64,000 bases of DNA. Source: Trinickia violacea. GTDB taxonomy: Bacteria > Pseudomonadota > Gammaproteobacteria > Burkholderiales > Burkholderiaceae. The stretch is from contig NZ_CP040078.1 in assembly GCF_005280735.1 (NCBI RefSeq), forward strand, positions 2,480,001 to 2,544,000. Reading direction: 5' to 3'. The notes below the pieces were generated by a model. That model made no database searches. It saw only the letters and a program-made list of their open reading frames with translations, and had not been told where the DNA came from. This document shows, in pieces, positions 36,253 through 45,828 of the stretch; positions within the stretch are counted from its first letter, which is position 1; the number at the start of each line of letters is the position of its first letter. The position numbers were made by a program, and so were the translations under genes.

Positions 36253-38096
36253 GCGATACACGCTATGCGATCGGTATCGACCTGGGCACGACGCACTGCG
36301 CGCTGTCGTACGTCGACATCACGGCAAGCGATGGCGACAAGACCGCGCAGCAAGTCCTGCCGGTTGCCCAGCTCACGGCGCCCGGCGCGGTCGGCGAACT
36401 CGACCTGCTGCCCTCGTTTCTCTATCTGCCGCATGCGAACGAACTCGCGGCCGGCGATCTGAATCTGCCGTGGACCGCCGAGCGCGGCTTCGCGGTCGGC
36501 GAACTCGCGCGCAGCCGCGGCGCAGGCACGCCGATCCGGCTCGTGTCGAGCGCGAAGAGCTGGCTCTGCCACCCGGGCGTCGATCGCCGCGCGGCGATTC
36601 TGCCCAACGACGCGCCCGAGGAAGTCGTGCGCGTGTCGCCGCTCGAAGCGTCGGTGCGCTACTTGACGCACCTGCGCGAAGCGTGGAATCACGCGCATCC
36701 CGATGCGCCGTTCGACGAGCAGGACGTCACCGTCACGATTCCGGCGTCGTTCGACCCTGCGGCCCGCGAGCTGACCGCCGAAGCCGCGCAGGCGGCCGGC
36801 TACACGCGCATGACGCTGCTCGAAGAGCCGCAGGCCGCGCTCTATAGTTGGATTCAGAAGAGCGGCGGACAGTGGCGCAAGCAAGTGAAAGTCGGCGACA
36901 TCATCCTCGTCGTCGACGTCGGCGGCGGCACCACCGACTTGTCGCTGATCGCCGTGGTCGAGCGCGAAGGCAATCTCGAACTGCATCGCGTCGCGGTCGG
37001 CGAGCACATCTTGCTCGGCGGCGACAACATGGACCTCGCGCTCGCGCACGTCGTCGCCCGCAAGCTCGCGGCGCAAGGCACGCAGGCGGACCCGTGGCAG
37101 TTGCGTGCGCTCACCTACGCGTGCCGCACCGCGAAGGAAACGCTGCTCACGCGCGACGACCTCGACGCCGCGCCGCTCGTCGTCCCGAGCCGCGGCTCCA
37201 AGCTGATCGGCGGCTCGATCCGCACGGAGCTGACGCGCGCCGAACTCACGCAGACGATTCTCGAAGGCTTCTTCCCGCAAGTCGAAAGCTCGGCGCGGCC
37301 GATGAGCCGCGCGCGTGCGGGTCTCACGCAACTGGGCCTGCCCTACGCGCAGGACGCGGCCGTGACGCGGCATCTCGCGGCGTTCCTGTCGCGGCAGGTG
37401 GGCGCGCTGGCCGATCTCGAAGGCGTGCAGCTCGAGCAGAAGGACGGCGCGACGTTCCTGCATCCCACCGCGGTGCTGTTCAACGGCGGCGTGTTCAAGT
37501 CGGCGTTGCTCGTCGAGCGCATTCTTCACACGCTCAACGGCTGGCTCGCTAGCGAAAGCGCACCGGCCGCGCGTCTGCTCGAAGGCGCGGATCTCGATCT
37601 CGCCGTGGCGCGCGGCGCCGCGTATTACGGCTACGTGCGGCGCGGCAAGGGCGTGCGCATCCGCGGCGGCACGGCGCGTGCGTACTACGTCGCCGTCGAA
37701 TCGGCGATGCCCGCCGTGCCGGGGCTCGAGCCGCCGGTTCAGGCGCTCTGCGTCGCGCCGTTCGGCATGGAAGAAGGCACCGATGCCGAGCTGCCCGCGC
37801 AGGAATTCGGCCTCGTCGTCGGCGAGCCCGTGCACTTCCGCTTCTTCGGCTCGTCGGTGCGCCGTCAGGATCAGGTCGGCACGCTGCTCGACTTCTGGCA
37901 GCCCGACGAATTGCAGGAACTGGAGGAAATCGAAGCGACGCTGCCGCCCGAAGGCCGCACGCCCGGCGAAGTCGTGCCCGTGAAGCTGCATGCGCGCGTG
38001 ACCGAAACCGGCACGCTAGAACTCGAAGCCGTGCCGCGCGGCAGCAGCGAACGCTGGAAAGTCGAGTTCGACGTGCGCGGCGGCGCAAACGCTTGA
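36249..38096 (+). CDS. Hsp70-family protein lacking the helical lid
   Basis: 615-residue DnaK-like ATPase. Nucleotide-binding motifs are clear: phosphate-1 GIDLGTTHCALSY at residues 8-20 and phosphate-2 VVDVGGGTTDLSLI, with the adenosine-loop region FNGGVFKSALLVERI. The roughly 130 C-terminal residues form a beta-type substrate-binding segment ending WKVEFDVRGG, without the alpha-helical lid or EEVD-like tail of DnaK. It is therefore closer to HscC/YegD-type atypical Hsp70s. It is coupled by ATGA overlap to DUF2760 upstream and followed 5 bases later by a second Hsp70. Confidence 0.9.
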   Translation: MSDTRYAIGIDLGTTHCALSYVDITASDGDKTAQQVLPVAQLTAPGAVGELDLLPSFLYLPHANELAAGDLNLPWTAERGFAVGELARSRGAGTPIRLVSSAKSWLCHPGVDRRAAILPNDAPEEVVRVSPLEASVRYLTHLREAWNHAHPDAPFDEQDVTVTIPASFDPAARELTAEAAQAAGYTRMTLLEEPQAALYSWIQKSGGQWRKQVKVGDIILVVDVGGGTTDLSLIAVVEREGNLELHRVAVGEHILLGGDNMDLALAHVVARKLAAQGTQADPWQLRALTYACRTAKETLLTRDDLDAAPLVVPSRGSKLIGGSIRTELTRAELTQTILEGFFPQVESSARPMSRARAGLTQLGLPYAQDAAVTRHLAAFLSRQVGALADLEGVQLEQKDGATFLHPTAVLFNGGVFKSALLVERILHTLNGWLASESAPAARLLEGADLDLAVARGAAYYGYVRRGKGVRIRGGTARAYYVAVESAMPAVPGLEPPVQALCVAPFGMEEGTDAELPAQEFGLVVGEPVHFRFFGSSVRRQDQVGTLLDFWQPDELQELEEIEATLPPEGRTPGEVVPVKLHARVTETGTLELEAVPRGSSERWKVEFDVRGGANA

Positions 38097-38101
38097 GCGC
38101 G

Positions 38102-40915
38102 ATGAAGCAGTACATCGTCGGGATCGATCTCGGCACGAGCAACACCGTCGTCGCTTATGCGGAACGCGGCGGCAAGGACATCCGCGTCTTCGACATCGAG
38201 CAGCTGGTGAGCGTCGGCGAAGTGGCGGCGCGGCCGATGCTGCCGTCGGTCCGCTATCACGCGGCGGCGGGCGAGTTGAACGAGGACGCGCTGCAACTGC
38301 CTTGGCAAGACGCGGATGCGCCGCTTGGGACGCCGCAGCCCGCCGTCGTCGGCCGCCTTGCGCGCGCGCTCGGCGCGCAAGTGCCGGGGCGGCTCGTCGC
38401 GAGCGCGAAGAGCTGGCTGTCGCATGCGTCAGTCGATCGACTGGCGCCGATCCTCCCGTGGGGCGCCGACGACGAAGTCGGCAAGGTGTCGCCGGTCACG
38501 GCCAGCGCGAGCTATCTCGCTCACGTGCGCGCGGCGTGGAATCATCGTTTTCCGCAGGCGCGGCTCGAAGATCAGGAAGTGGTGCTGACCGTGCCCGCCT
38601 CGTTCGACGACGGCGCGCGTGCGCTCACGCTCGAAGCCGCACGCATCGCGAAGCTGCCCGCGCTGCGCTTGCTCGAAGAACCGCAGGCGGCGTTCTACGA
38701 TTGGCTGTTCCATCATCGCGACACGCTGCGCGACGAGCTCGCGCACACGCGCCTCGTGCTGATCTGCGACGTGGGCGGCGGCACGACCGACCTCACGCTC
38801 GTCAAAGTGCAGATCGAGGACGGCGGCGAGCCGCAGTTGACGCGCATCGGGGTCGGCAACCATCTGATGCTCGGCGGCGACAACATGGATCTCGCGCTCG
38901 CGCGTCTCGTCGAAGCGCGCCTGACGACGGGCGACAAGCAAGGTGACAAGCGGCTGTCGGCGGCGAGCCTGTCGCAACTCGTCGAGCGCTGCCGCGCCGC
39001 GAAAGAGCAACTGCTCGACACGCGCGCCCCCGATTCGACCTCGATCACGCTGCTCGGCTCGGGCTCGAAGCTGATCGGCGGCGCGCGCTCGGTCGACGTG
39101 ACGCGGCAGGAGGTCGAGCGCCTGATCGTCGACGGCTTTCTTCCGCGAGTCGCGTCAAGCGAGCGCCCGCGGCGCGCGCGCGGCGCCATCGTCGAATTCG
39201 GCCTGCCTTATGCGAGCGACCCGGCGATCACGCGCCATGTCGCCGCGTTTCTGAGCCAGCACGCCACGCAGTCGCGCCATGCATTGGGTCTGCCGGAGAT
39301 CGGTGACGAGACGGCCTTGCCGATGCCCGACACGCTGCTGCTCAACGGCGGCGTGTTCCGCGCGAAGGCATTGGAAGCGCGTCTCGCCGATACGCTCGGC
39401 GCCTGGCGCGGCGCGCCGCTCAACGTGCTGCAGAACGCGAACCCGGATGTGGCCGTCGCACGCGGCGCGGTCGCCTATGCGCTCGCGCGCGCCGGCAGCG
39501 CGCCGCGCATCGGCGGCGGCTCGGCGCGCAGCTACTTCCTCGTCCTCGACGGCGGCGACAAGGAGACACCGCGCGGCGTCTGCCTGCTGCCGCGCGGCAC
39601 CGAAGAAGGCCAGGAGATCGCGCTCGCGGACCGCACGTTCGCGCTGCGGCTCGGCTCGCCGGTGCGTTTTCACTTGGCGTCGTCGGTCGCGGATGCCGCG
39701 TATCGGCCGGGCGATCTGGCCGATCTCGCGTCGAGCGACTTCGTGCGCCTGCCGCCGATCGCCACCGTCGTCGAGCCGCGCGGCGCGAGCGGCCCCGGCG
39801 AAACGCCGGTTCAGCTCGCCACCGCGCTGACCGAAGTCGGCACGCTGCAAGTCCACTGCATCGAAACAGCCGACGAGACTGCCGACGTCAAGCAACGCTG
39901 GCTGCTCGAATTCCAATTGCGGCGCGACGACGCCGCTAAAGTCGATCTCGCCGAAACCACCGCGCATCCGGCGCTCGGCCGTGCGATCGACGAGATCGAC
40001 CGCATCTTCGGCTCGCGTTCGCACGATGTCGGCGCGAAAGACGTCAAGCGGCTGCGCGCGCAACTCGAACAGACGCTCGGCGCCCGCGACACCTGGGACA
40101 GCGCCCTGCTCCGCGAGCTGTTCGGCGTGTTGTGGGAGCGTGTGCGCAGACGGCGCCGCTCCGCCGATCACGAACGCTCGTGGCTCAATCTCGCCGGCTA
40201 TTGCGTGCGTCCGGGGTTCGGCTACCCGCTCGACGAATGGCGCGTCGAACAGCTTTGGTCGCTCTTCGACGACGGCATCCAGTACATCAACGAGGGCCAG
40301 GTCTGGTCGGAATGGTGGACGATGTGGCGCCGCGCGGCCGGCGGTCTCGGCGAGGACGCACAACTGCGCCTGCTCGACGCGATGGACTATCTGCACAAGA
40401 CGGCCGGCTCGAAGCGGCAGAAATCGCCGTTCGATCCAGCGAAAGTGGGCTTCGCGGACATGGTCCGGCTCTCGGCGTCGCTCGAGCGGATTCCCGTTGA
40501 ACGCAAGATCGAGATCGCCGAGCGCCAGGTCGCGCAACTGCGCAAGTCCTCCGAGAATCAGCAGAATTGGTGGGCGATCGGGCGCATCGGCGCGCGGCGG
40601 CCGTTCTATGGCAGCGCGCATACGGTCGTGCCGCCCGAGGTCGCCGGCACGTGGCTCGACGCGATTCTTGCGCTCGATTGGAAGAAGGTCGACCCGGCCG
40701 CGTTCGCCGCCGCCCAGATCGCGCGCATGACAGGCGACCGGTCGCGGGACTTGCCAGTTGAGACGCGCGAGACAGTCGTGCGGCGGCTCGAAGCGATCAA
40801 TGCATCGCCGGCGTGGGTCACCATGGTGCGCGAAACCGTCGCGCTCGACGATGCGGATACGGGCCGCGTGTTCGGCGAATCGCTGCCGGCGGGGTTGAAG
40901 TTGATCGGGGAGTGA
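38102..40915 (+). CDS. large Hsp70-family protein with C-terminal DUF3731-type region
   Basis: 937-residue protein, about 300 longer than DnaK. The N-terminal Hsp70 ATPase has GIDLGTSNTVVAY and ICDVGGGTTDLTLV, then a beta substrate-binding-like part to about residue 620. A C-terminal region of about 300 residues follows, rich in Trp and Arg (VLWERVRRRRRSADHERSW, VWSEWWTMWRRAAGG), resembling DUF3731. ATG 38102 is preferred; TTG 38093 overlaps the previous stop. Two adjacent Hsp70 ATPases with different C termini suggest a heteromeric or sequential chaperone. The client is unknown. Confidence 0.88.
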   Translation: MKQYIVGIDLGTSNTVVAYAERGGKDIRVFDIEQLVSVGEVAARPMLPSVRYHAAAGELNEDALQLPWQDADAPLGTPQPAVVGRLARALGAQVPGRLVASAKSWLSHASVDRLAPILPWGADDEVGKVSPVTASASYLAHVRAAWNHRFPQARLEDQEVVLTVPASFDDGARALTLEAARIAKLPALRLLEEPQAAFYDWLFHHRDTLRDELAHTRLVLICDVGGGTTDLTLVKVQIEDGGEPQLTRIGVGNHLMLGGDNMDLALARLVEARLTTGDKQGDKRLSAASLSQLVERCRAAKEQLLDTRAPDSTSITLLGSGSKLIGGARSVDVTRQEVERLIVDGFLPRVASSERPRRARGAIVEFGLPYASDPAITRHVAAFLSQHATQSRHALGLPEIGDETALPMPDTLLLNGGVFRAKALEARLADTLGAWRGAPLNVLQNANPDVAVARGAVAYALARAGSAPRIGGGSARSYFLVLDGGDKETPRGVCLLPRGTEEGQEIALADRTFALRLGSPVRFHLASSVADAAYRPGDLADLASSDFVRLPPIATVVEPRGASGPGETPVQLATALTEVGTLQVHCIETADETADVKQRWLLEFQLRRDDAAKVDLAETTAHPALGRAIDEIDRIFGSRSHDVGAKDVKRLRAQLEQTLGARDTWDSALLRELFGVLWERVRRRRRSADHERSWLNLAGYCVRPGFGYPLDEWRVEQLWSLFDDGIQYINEGQVWSEWWTMWRRAAGGLGEDAQLRLLDAMDYLHKTAGSKRQKSPFDPAKVGFADMVRLSASLERIPVERKIEIAERQVAQLRKSSENQQNWWAIGRIGARRPFYGSAHTVVPPEVAGTWLDAILALDWKKVDPAAFAAAQIARMTGDRSRDLPVETRETVVRRLEAINASPAWVTMVRETVALDDADTGRVFGESLPAGLKLIGE

Positions 40916-41050
40916 CGGCGCGTGGCCCGGCTAAGCGCCGTGGCCGAGCGGCGAATGAAACAGCAAGCACACTTGCTTGTACGCCGAAACGTTCGCGAGA
41001 TTAAATAAAGATAATGCTGGGCAAGCCGCCGAACCCACCCGAGCCCCGTC

Positions 41051-42442
41051 ATGAACGACCACGAAGTTCTCGCACGCGCCGCCGCGCACGCGCAGCGGTA
41101 TTTGGATCGGCTGAACGAGCGCCCCGTGGGCGCGACAGTCACGGCCGACGCACTCCGCCAACGCCTGGGCGGCCCGTTGCCCGCTGAATCGAGCGATGCC
41201 GCCGACGTGATCGACGCGCTCGTCGCCGATACCGAAGGCGGCTTGCTCGCCTCGACCGGCGGGCGCTTTTTCGGCTGGGTCATCGGCGGCGCGCTGCCGG
41301 TCGCGCTTGCCGCGGACTGGCTCACGTCGACGTGGGATCAAAACGCGGCATCGGTGGCGTGCTCGCCCGCCGAGGCGGTGATCGAGGAAATCTGCGGCAC
41401 GTGGCTGAAAGCACTGCTCGGCTTGCCCGCGACCGCCTCGTACGCGTTCGTGACCGGCTGCCAGATGGCCCACACCACGGCGCTCGCCGCCGCACGCCAT
41501 AAACTGCTCGCCGAACGCGGCGTCGACGTCGAGCGACAGGGCCTCGCGGGCGCGCCGCCGCTCAGGCTCTTGATGAGCGAAAACCGTCACGAATCGATCC
41601 CGCGCTCGGCACGCCTGCTCGGCATCGGCACGGATGCGATCACGCTGTTGCCCGTCGATGGCGACGGCGCGCTCGAGCTCGATGCGCTCGCTGCCGCGCT
41701 GCGCGAATCGGATCGCCCTACCGCGGTCTGCTTGCAAGCAGGCGACCTGAACACCGGCGCATTCGATGCGTTCAACGAGGCGTGCGATCTCGCGCATGCG
41801 GCAGGCGCGTGGGTGCACGTCGACGGCGCATTCGGCCTATGGGCCGCGACGAGCGAGCGGCATCGCCACTTCGTCGCGGGCGTCGAGCGCGCCGACTCGT
41901 GGGCCACCGACGGACACAAATGGCTGAACCTGCCGTTCGACAACGGCTTCGTGTTCGTCGCCGACCCCGAAGCGCACCGCGCGGTGTTCACGATGGAGAC
42001 GAGCTACTCGGCCGCCTCGCGAGGCGCTCGCGAGCAGCGCGACTGGACCCCGGAATGGTCGCGGCGCGGACGTGCAGTAAGTTGCTACGCCGCGATTCGC
42101 GCGCTCGGCCGCACGGGTATCGGCGAGATGGTGGCGCGCTGCTGCGATCACGCGACGCAGTTGGTCGACGGTCTCGCGGCGCTTCCCGGCGTCGAAGTGT
42201 TGGCGCGTCCGCGGATCAATCAAGGGCTCGTGCGTTTTCTGGATCGCGACGGCGTACACGACGCGCGCACCGACGCGACGATCGCCGCGATTCAGGCATC
42301 GGGCGTCGCGTGGTTCGGCGGCACGACTTGGCGCGGCAAGCGGGCGATGCGCATCTCCGTCTGCAATTGGCGCACGACGGACGACGACGTGCGGCGCACG
42401 CTCGATGCGGTCGCGCAAATCGTCAAACGAAACGCGGAATAG
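41051..42442 (+). CDS. PLP-dependent group II amino-acid decarboxylase-like protein
   Basis: 463-residue fold-type I PLP enzyme of the aromatic-L-amino-acid/glutamate decarboxylase family. The PLP lysine is Lys290 in TDGHKWLNLPFDNG, the aspartate that contacts the pyridine nitrogen is in WVHVDGAFGLW, and a histidine that stacks on PLP fits in GCQMAHTTALAAARH. It lacks any membrane or signal segment. Substrate (tryptophan, tyrosine, DOPA, aspartate or other) cannot be determined. The C terminus SVCNWRTTDDDVRRTLDAV is typical of the family. It is monocistronic and convergent with the phasin-linked small gene. Confidence 0.87.
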   Translation: MNDHEVLARAAAHAQRYLDRLNERPVGATVTADALRQRLGGPLPAESSDAADVIDALVADTEGGLLASTGGRFFGWVIGGALPVALAADWLTSTWDQNAASVACSPAEAVIEEICGTWLKALLGLPATASYAFVTGCQMAHTTALAAARHKLLAERGVDVERQGLAGAPPLRLLMSENRHESIPRSARLLGIGTDAITLLPVDGDGALELDALAAALRESDRPTAVCLQAGDLNTGAFDAFNEACDLAHAAGAWVHVDGAFGLWAATSERHRHFVAGVERADSWATDGHKWLNLPFDNGFVFVADPEAHRAVFTMETSYSAASRGAREQRDWTPEWSRRGRAVSCYAAIRALGRTGIGEMVARCCDHATQLVDGLAALPGVEVLARPRINQGLVRFLDRDGVHDARTDATIAAIQASGVAWFGGTTWRGKRAMRISVCNWRTTDDDVRRTLDAVAQIVKRNAE

Positions 42443-42536
42443 CAAACGCGAGCGCGAGCACGTCGAAGCGAGCAACGGCACATGCTTGCTTCGACGTGCC
42501 CGCGCCCGCGTCTGCCGAACTTGAAAGCGCGAGCGC

Positions 42537-42695
42537 CTAACGCCGGGACAGCACCCGATACCACCAATCGTGGTGATCGAGATTTCTCAGCAACTGCTGT
42601 CTCCGATGTTCGCGGCGATAGTGGATGACCACGTTCAATGCCGCGACGACGAGGGCCGCCGAGCCCCCCACGATGCCCCACCACGACGTGCTCAT
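42537..42695 (-). CDS. 52-residue single-pass membrane protein
   Basis: MSTSWWGIVG opens a short protein with one transmembrane helix (about residues 7-24) and a strongly basic, His/Trp-containing tail (YRREHRRQQLLRNLDHHDWW). ATG 42695 is preceded by GGAGGCAGCA, an excellent ribosome-binding site, and lies 19 bases after the phasin stop, so the two are probably cotranscribed. Function unknown. A basic tail could face the cytoplasm and bind anionic partners, which is inference. Confidence 0.7.
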   Translation of the reverse strand: MSTSWWGIVGGSAALVVAALNVVIHYRREHRRQQLLRNLDHHDWWYRVLSRR

Positions 42696-42714
42696 TGCTG
42701 CCTCCGAAGGCACG

Positions 42715-43254
42715 TTATTTGGCGGCTCCTCGTCCCGCGTTCGCCGTGCCGGAAATCGCGGCAAGGTTCGATTCAGTCGCATGCACCGCTTGCTGGGCAC
42801 TCTTGCGGAGGGTCTCCATCAGCGTGCTGGTCGTCGTAATCGCCGATTTCCAGGCGGCGATTGTCGCTTCGGAACCGGAGGGGGCGTTCTTCGCCAGATC
42901 GTCGACGAGCGTCTGCACGCGGCGATTGTAGGCATCGGCCTGCCCCTCGCCGGCCCGCACGAATTCCGCGATCGTGGCCGACGCGATGTCGGCCAGCTGG
43001 CGGCTATACGACTGCGCTTGTTCCGGAATCGAGGCCGCCAGCTCGGCTTGCTTCGCGTTCGTTTCCGGCGTCTGCGGCGCGGTGAGCCCTTGCAGCAAGG
43101 ACGCTTGCGAGCTGGCCAACAGCGACTTGGTCAACTGCAGGTTCAGGACGGCCGTCTTTTCGAAGGCATCGGCGAGCGATCGGGCCAAGCCGAACGCCAT
43201 CTCGAGGTTGGCCTTCTGCATCGCGACGAATTGCTCGGGGGTGAACAAGGTCAT
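42715..43254 (-). CDS. phasin family protein (polyhydroxyalkanoate granule-associated)
   Basis: 179-residue amphipathic helical protein of the Phasin_2 (PhaP) family that coats polyhydroxyalkanoate granules and limits their size. The opening TPEQFVAMQKANLEMAFGLA is diagnostic of the family in Burkholderiaceae. Long heptad-like helices with Ala/Thr/Gln follow, and the tail is Ala/Gly-rich. AGGAG precedes two adjacent ATGs (43257 and 43254); the second has the better spacing. No PHA synthase is in the window. Confidence 0.92.
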   Translation of the reverse strand: MTLFTPEQFVAMQKANLEMAFGLARSLADAFEKTAVLNLQLTKSLLASSQASLLQGLTAPQTPETNAKQAELAASIPEQAQSYSRQLADIASATIAEFVRAGEGQADAYNRRVQTLVDDLAKNAPSGSEATIAAWKSAITTTSTLMETLRKSAQQAVHATESNLAAISGTANAGRGAAK

Positions 43255-43257
43255 CAT

Positions 43258-43703
43258 CCAGCTCCTAAATGAGAGTCCCTCTACCGGCTGTGCCGCCGGA
43301 AAACGGCGCGCGCAGGACGATCGAAAGACGCGGTCAAGGAAACGGCAGACAAGTTTTGAAGCAGCCGGGACGCCGTATCGCCTCTTCTCGCGACAGCGAC
43401 CGATACCAGCTTGATGAAAGGTGGAGCGGCTGCGCGTGCGGCTTGTCCCGAGGACGGGTTGCGAGCGCAGCGGCACGCGGCAACGTCAAATCGCTGACGG
43501 CAGTTCGCGCGTGCCGCATTTGAGACTAGCGCATCTTAGAATCAGATCAAGTGAATATCAATATGTGGGATTTCTTACTCATTCGCGTCGCCGGACACGG
43601 CAATCCTGACATGGCGACGAAGGCAAATGTCCAGAAGATTGTGGCCGGATTTTTCCCCTGGCGCGATTCAGCGCGCTCCCGGCTGAGGCGGACAGCGCTC
43701 GGT
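43258..43703. other. intergenic region upstream of the phasin gene
   Basis: About 446 bases upstream of the phasin gene. The first half is GC-rich, and the part around 43530-43600 is AT-rich. It should carry the phasin promoter. I find no gene, RNA or clear hairpin. Confidence 0.4.
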
Positions 43704-44141
43704 TCAGGTCTTTAACCAAGTGCCACACATCCTGCGTATGCATCGACACCAATACCCTTGCTCGCTCAATTCTTCCTGTAGCCGCGCGCTTGGACGCGAT
43801 ACGTCTTCACGAGCCTCCTGTAATTCACACCAATCGAAGAACGCACGCTCGTAGCGGTCGACCAGCCACCTAAAACCCGGATGCGCGTTCAACCTCCTGA
43901 CTGCCTGCCATTCGGCCGAGCCCACGTGGCGCCGCAGGTCCGGATAAGCGGAGAGCGAGCTGCCGCACGCGACGAGCGCCAACGCATAACGCCCTTCCAG
44001 GCCCTCGAATGCACGCCGCACCCTCGCGGGTAACACCGCCTGGGCAAGCTCGATACATGTGCGTTCCGCGTCCTGCAATCTTCGGCCTGCCTCATCCTGC
44101 GCCGGCGCTTCCCGAAATTGCGCATCAAACCGCGTGATCAT
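43704..44141 (-). CDS. hypothetical cytoplasmic protein
   Basis: 145 residues from ATG 44141 (the frame stays open to 44303). Predicted largely helical and charged, with Trp- and Cys-containing segments (HPGFRWLVDRYERAFFDWCE, GYWCRCIRRMCGTW). No family is recognised, and no good ribosome-binding site is seen. It diverges from the LuxR-type regulator. Codon use looks coding, but the call rests on composition and length only. Confidence 0.45.
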   Translation of the reverse strand: MITRFDAQFREAPAQDEAGRRLQDAERTCIELAQAVLPARVRRAFEGLEGRYALALVACGSSLSAYPDLRRHVGSAEWQAVRRLNAHPGFRWLVDRYERAFFDWCELQEAREDVSRPSARLQEELSEQGYWCRCIRRMCGTWLKT

Positions 44142-44405
44142 CGGGCAACACCACCAGGGCAACGGCGAACTGCGTGCGCCAGCTTGGCGCGCTACACGTG
44201 GAAATCGTTTTCTAAGGGTCACGGTTAGTCTTCTCGCGCTTCTCAATCCAGGCGCATCGCCTCGTTCCTCTTCCAACTCGATGCTATCGAGCCCGCCCCC
44301 CATAGTCGCGACCCTTGACTATCAGGAGCGATATGTGCGTAATAATTTTGTAATATCGAGAAATTGATTTATGGTTACCCGACTTAGCTCGCGTCGATAT
44401 TTTTC

Positions 44406-45800
44406 ATGTCCGCCGTCATGCCATCGAATAAACCCCAGATCCAAACGTTTTCCGTAGGCCCTGAATCCATTCAACTGCGCGTTCGGGAAGGGAAAGCAGG
44501 TGTTTTGCTGGAGCGCGAATTATGCTCATTGAATAATCGGCAAAATGACATCCGAGTTACGCAGGTGGTGCTGGCTTGCCAGGAAAGCCTTGCAGGGCTG
44601 ATCAGCGCAGATCCATACCGCCGGTTAATCGAACCTTCTTTACGGCAAATGATAGGAAGCTCGACAGTTGAGATTCCGCCTAGGCCACCATATCTCGATA
44701 TTAATTCTAGCGACACCATTCAGACATCTATTAACGGGATAACGCGTATCGAAGATGAAACGGAACTCATCTCGCATATTCGCGTAATTACACGCGCATT
44801 AGGGGCCAGCACAGCCTTTTTCTTTTTATGCGATCGATCGATGGAAGGAGAATTAACGGCGTATCGCATCCTCATCACGTCTCCGCAAGACACGGCCGCT
44901 GCGCAAACCTACGTGGCCAAGCGCTGGTACGCGACCGATCCGTTCCTCATGCACGGAAGCCAGTCGCAGCGACCCTTCTTTTCGTCGGACGTCGGGTTGC
45001 TCGAAAACCTCTCCGGCAGTTGGCGGGACATGGGCGAGTTTGCCCGCCGTGCCGGCATGGGCAGTTGGATCGTCGCGCCCGCGCACCAGCCGCGCGGGGG
45101 AAAGTTCGCGGTGCTGACCGCGTCGAACCCAACGTTGCCATCCGGCGAAGGCGAAGAGCGGTTACGGGAGAATCGCATCCTCTTCTGCGCGCTCTCCGCC
45201 GAACTGCTCGAGTGGTACGCGAGCCGAGACAGGGCCCTCGCCCTCAGCCGGTCGGGGCTGTCCATGATCGAGCTGCAGATATTGAACGCTGTCGCTCGCG
45301 GGCAAACTCTGGACCAGGCCACCGAATCGCTGGGGCTGTCCAAGACAGCGCTTCGGGACCGCTACGGTCCGTCGATACGAAACAAGCTAGGCGCCAAACA
45401 CATCATCGAGGCGGCTCGCCTGGCCGACGAGCAGGGCTTGCTCGCGGCCGTCTCCGAGCGCAAGGTCGCCTATGTCATCCATAGCCCGAAGTGGGGCGTC
45501 TTTCTGCGGGAACTCTATGGGGTCCCGTTCTGGTCAGGTGTGAATCCCGAGGGGTTCGACGGCGCGACGATCTTCGCCGACGCTGCTTCCGCACGCGAGG
45601 TGCTGGATACGCAACTGCCAGGGCACGATTGCGTGCTACATCGTGTCGACGTCCATCATGCGGCGCAAACGGCTTCCATCGAAGATTGTGCGGCAGCAGG
45701 CCTGCCGCGTTGGGACCCACGCTGCACGACCAGCGGCGCCCCCGCGGACGACTCCGGCACCTGCGGCGTGCTCGGCGAGCCGCCCGCGACGTACCACTGA
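44406..45800 (+). CDS. LuxR-type regulator with extra N- and C-terminal regions
   Basis: 464 residues, about twice the usual LuxR length. Residues around 118-260 resemble an autoinducer-binding domain (YVAKRWYATDPFLMHGSQSQ, with the family's D-P...H...P spacing). A LuxR-like helix-turn-helix follows (LSMIELQILNAVARGQTLDQ, then ATESLGLSKTALRDRY). Unusual extras are about 115 residues before and about 120 after, the latter containing SPKWGVFLRELYGVPFWSG and GATIFADAASAREVL. No luxI is present, so it is an orphan (solo). The first 500 bases are clearly lower in GC than the rest and than neighbouring genes, hinting at a mosaic or acquired 5' part. ATG 44418 is an alternative start. Confidence 0.7.
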   Translation: MSAVMPSNKPQIQTFSVGPESIQLRVREGKAGVLLERELCSLNNRQNDIRVTQVVLACQESLAGLISADPYRRLIEPSLRQMIGSSTVEIPPRPPYLDINSSDTIQTSINGITRIEDETELISHIRVITRALGASTAFFFLCDRSMEGELTAYRILITSPQDTAAAQTYVAKRWYATDPFLMHGSQSQRPFFSSDVGLLENLSGSWRDMGEFARRAGMGSWIVAPAHQPRGGKFAVLTASNPTLPSGEGEERLRENRILFCALSAELLEWYASRDRALALSRSGLSMIELQILNAVARGQTLDQATESLGLSKTALRDRYGPSIRNKLGAKHIIEAARLADEQGLLAAVSERKVAYVIHSPKWGVFLRELYGVPFWSGVNPEGFDGATIFADAASAREVLDTQLPGHDCVLHRVDVHHAAQTASIEDCAAAGLPRWDPRCTTSGAPADDSGTCGVLGEPPATYH

Positions 45801-45828
45801 TAGGTCCCCTGTCTCGCCAGCGTCAGGA

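Noticed and set aside
35958..37991. 677-residue minus-strand frame opposite the first Hsp70
   Set aside because: It is Arg/Gly/Ala-rich low-complexity shadow sequence with no domain pattern; the plus strand encodes clear Hsp70 motifs.
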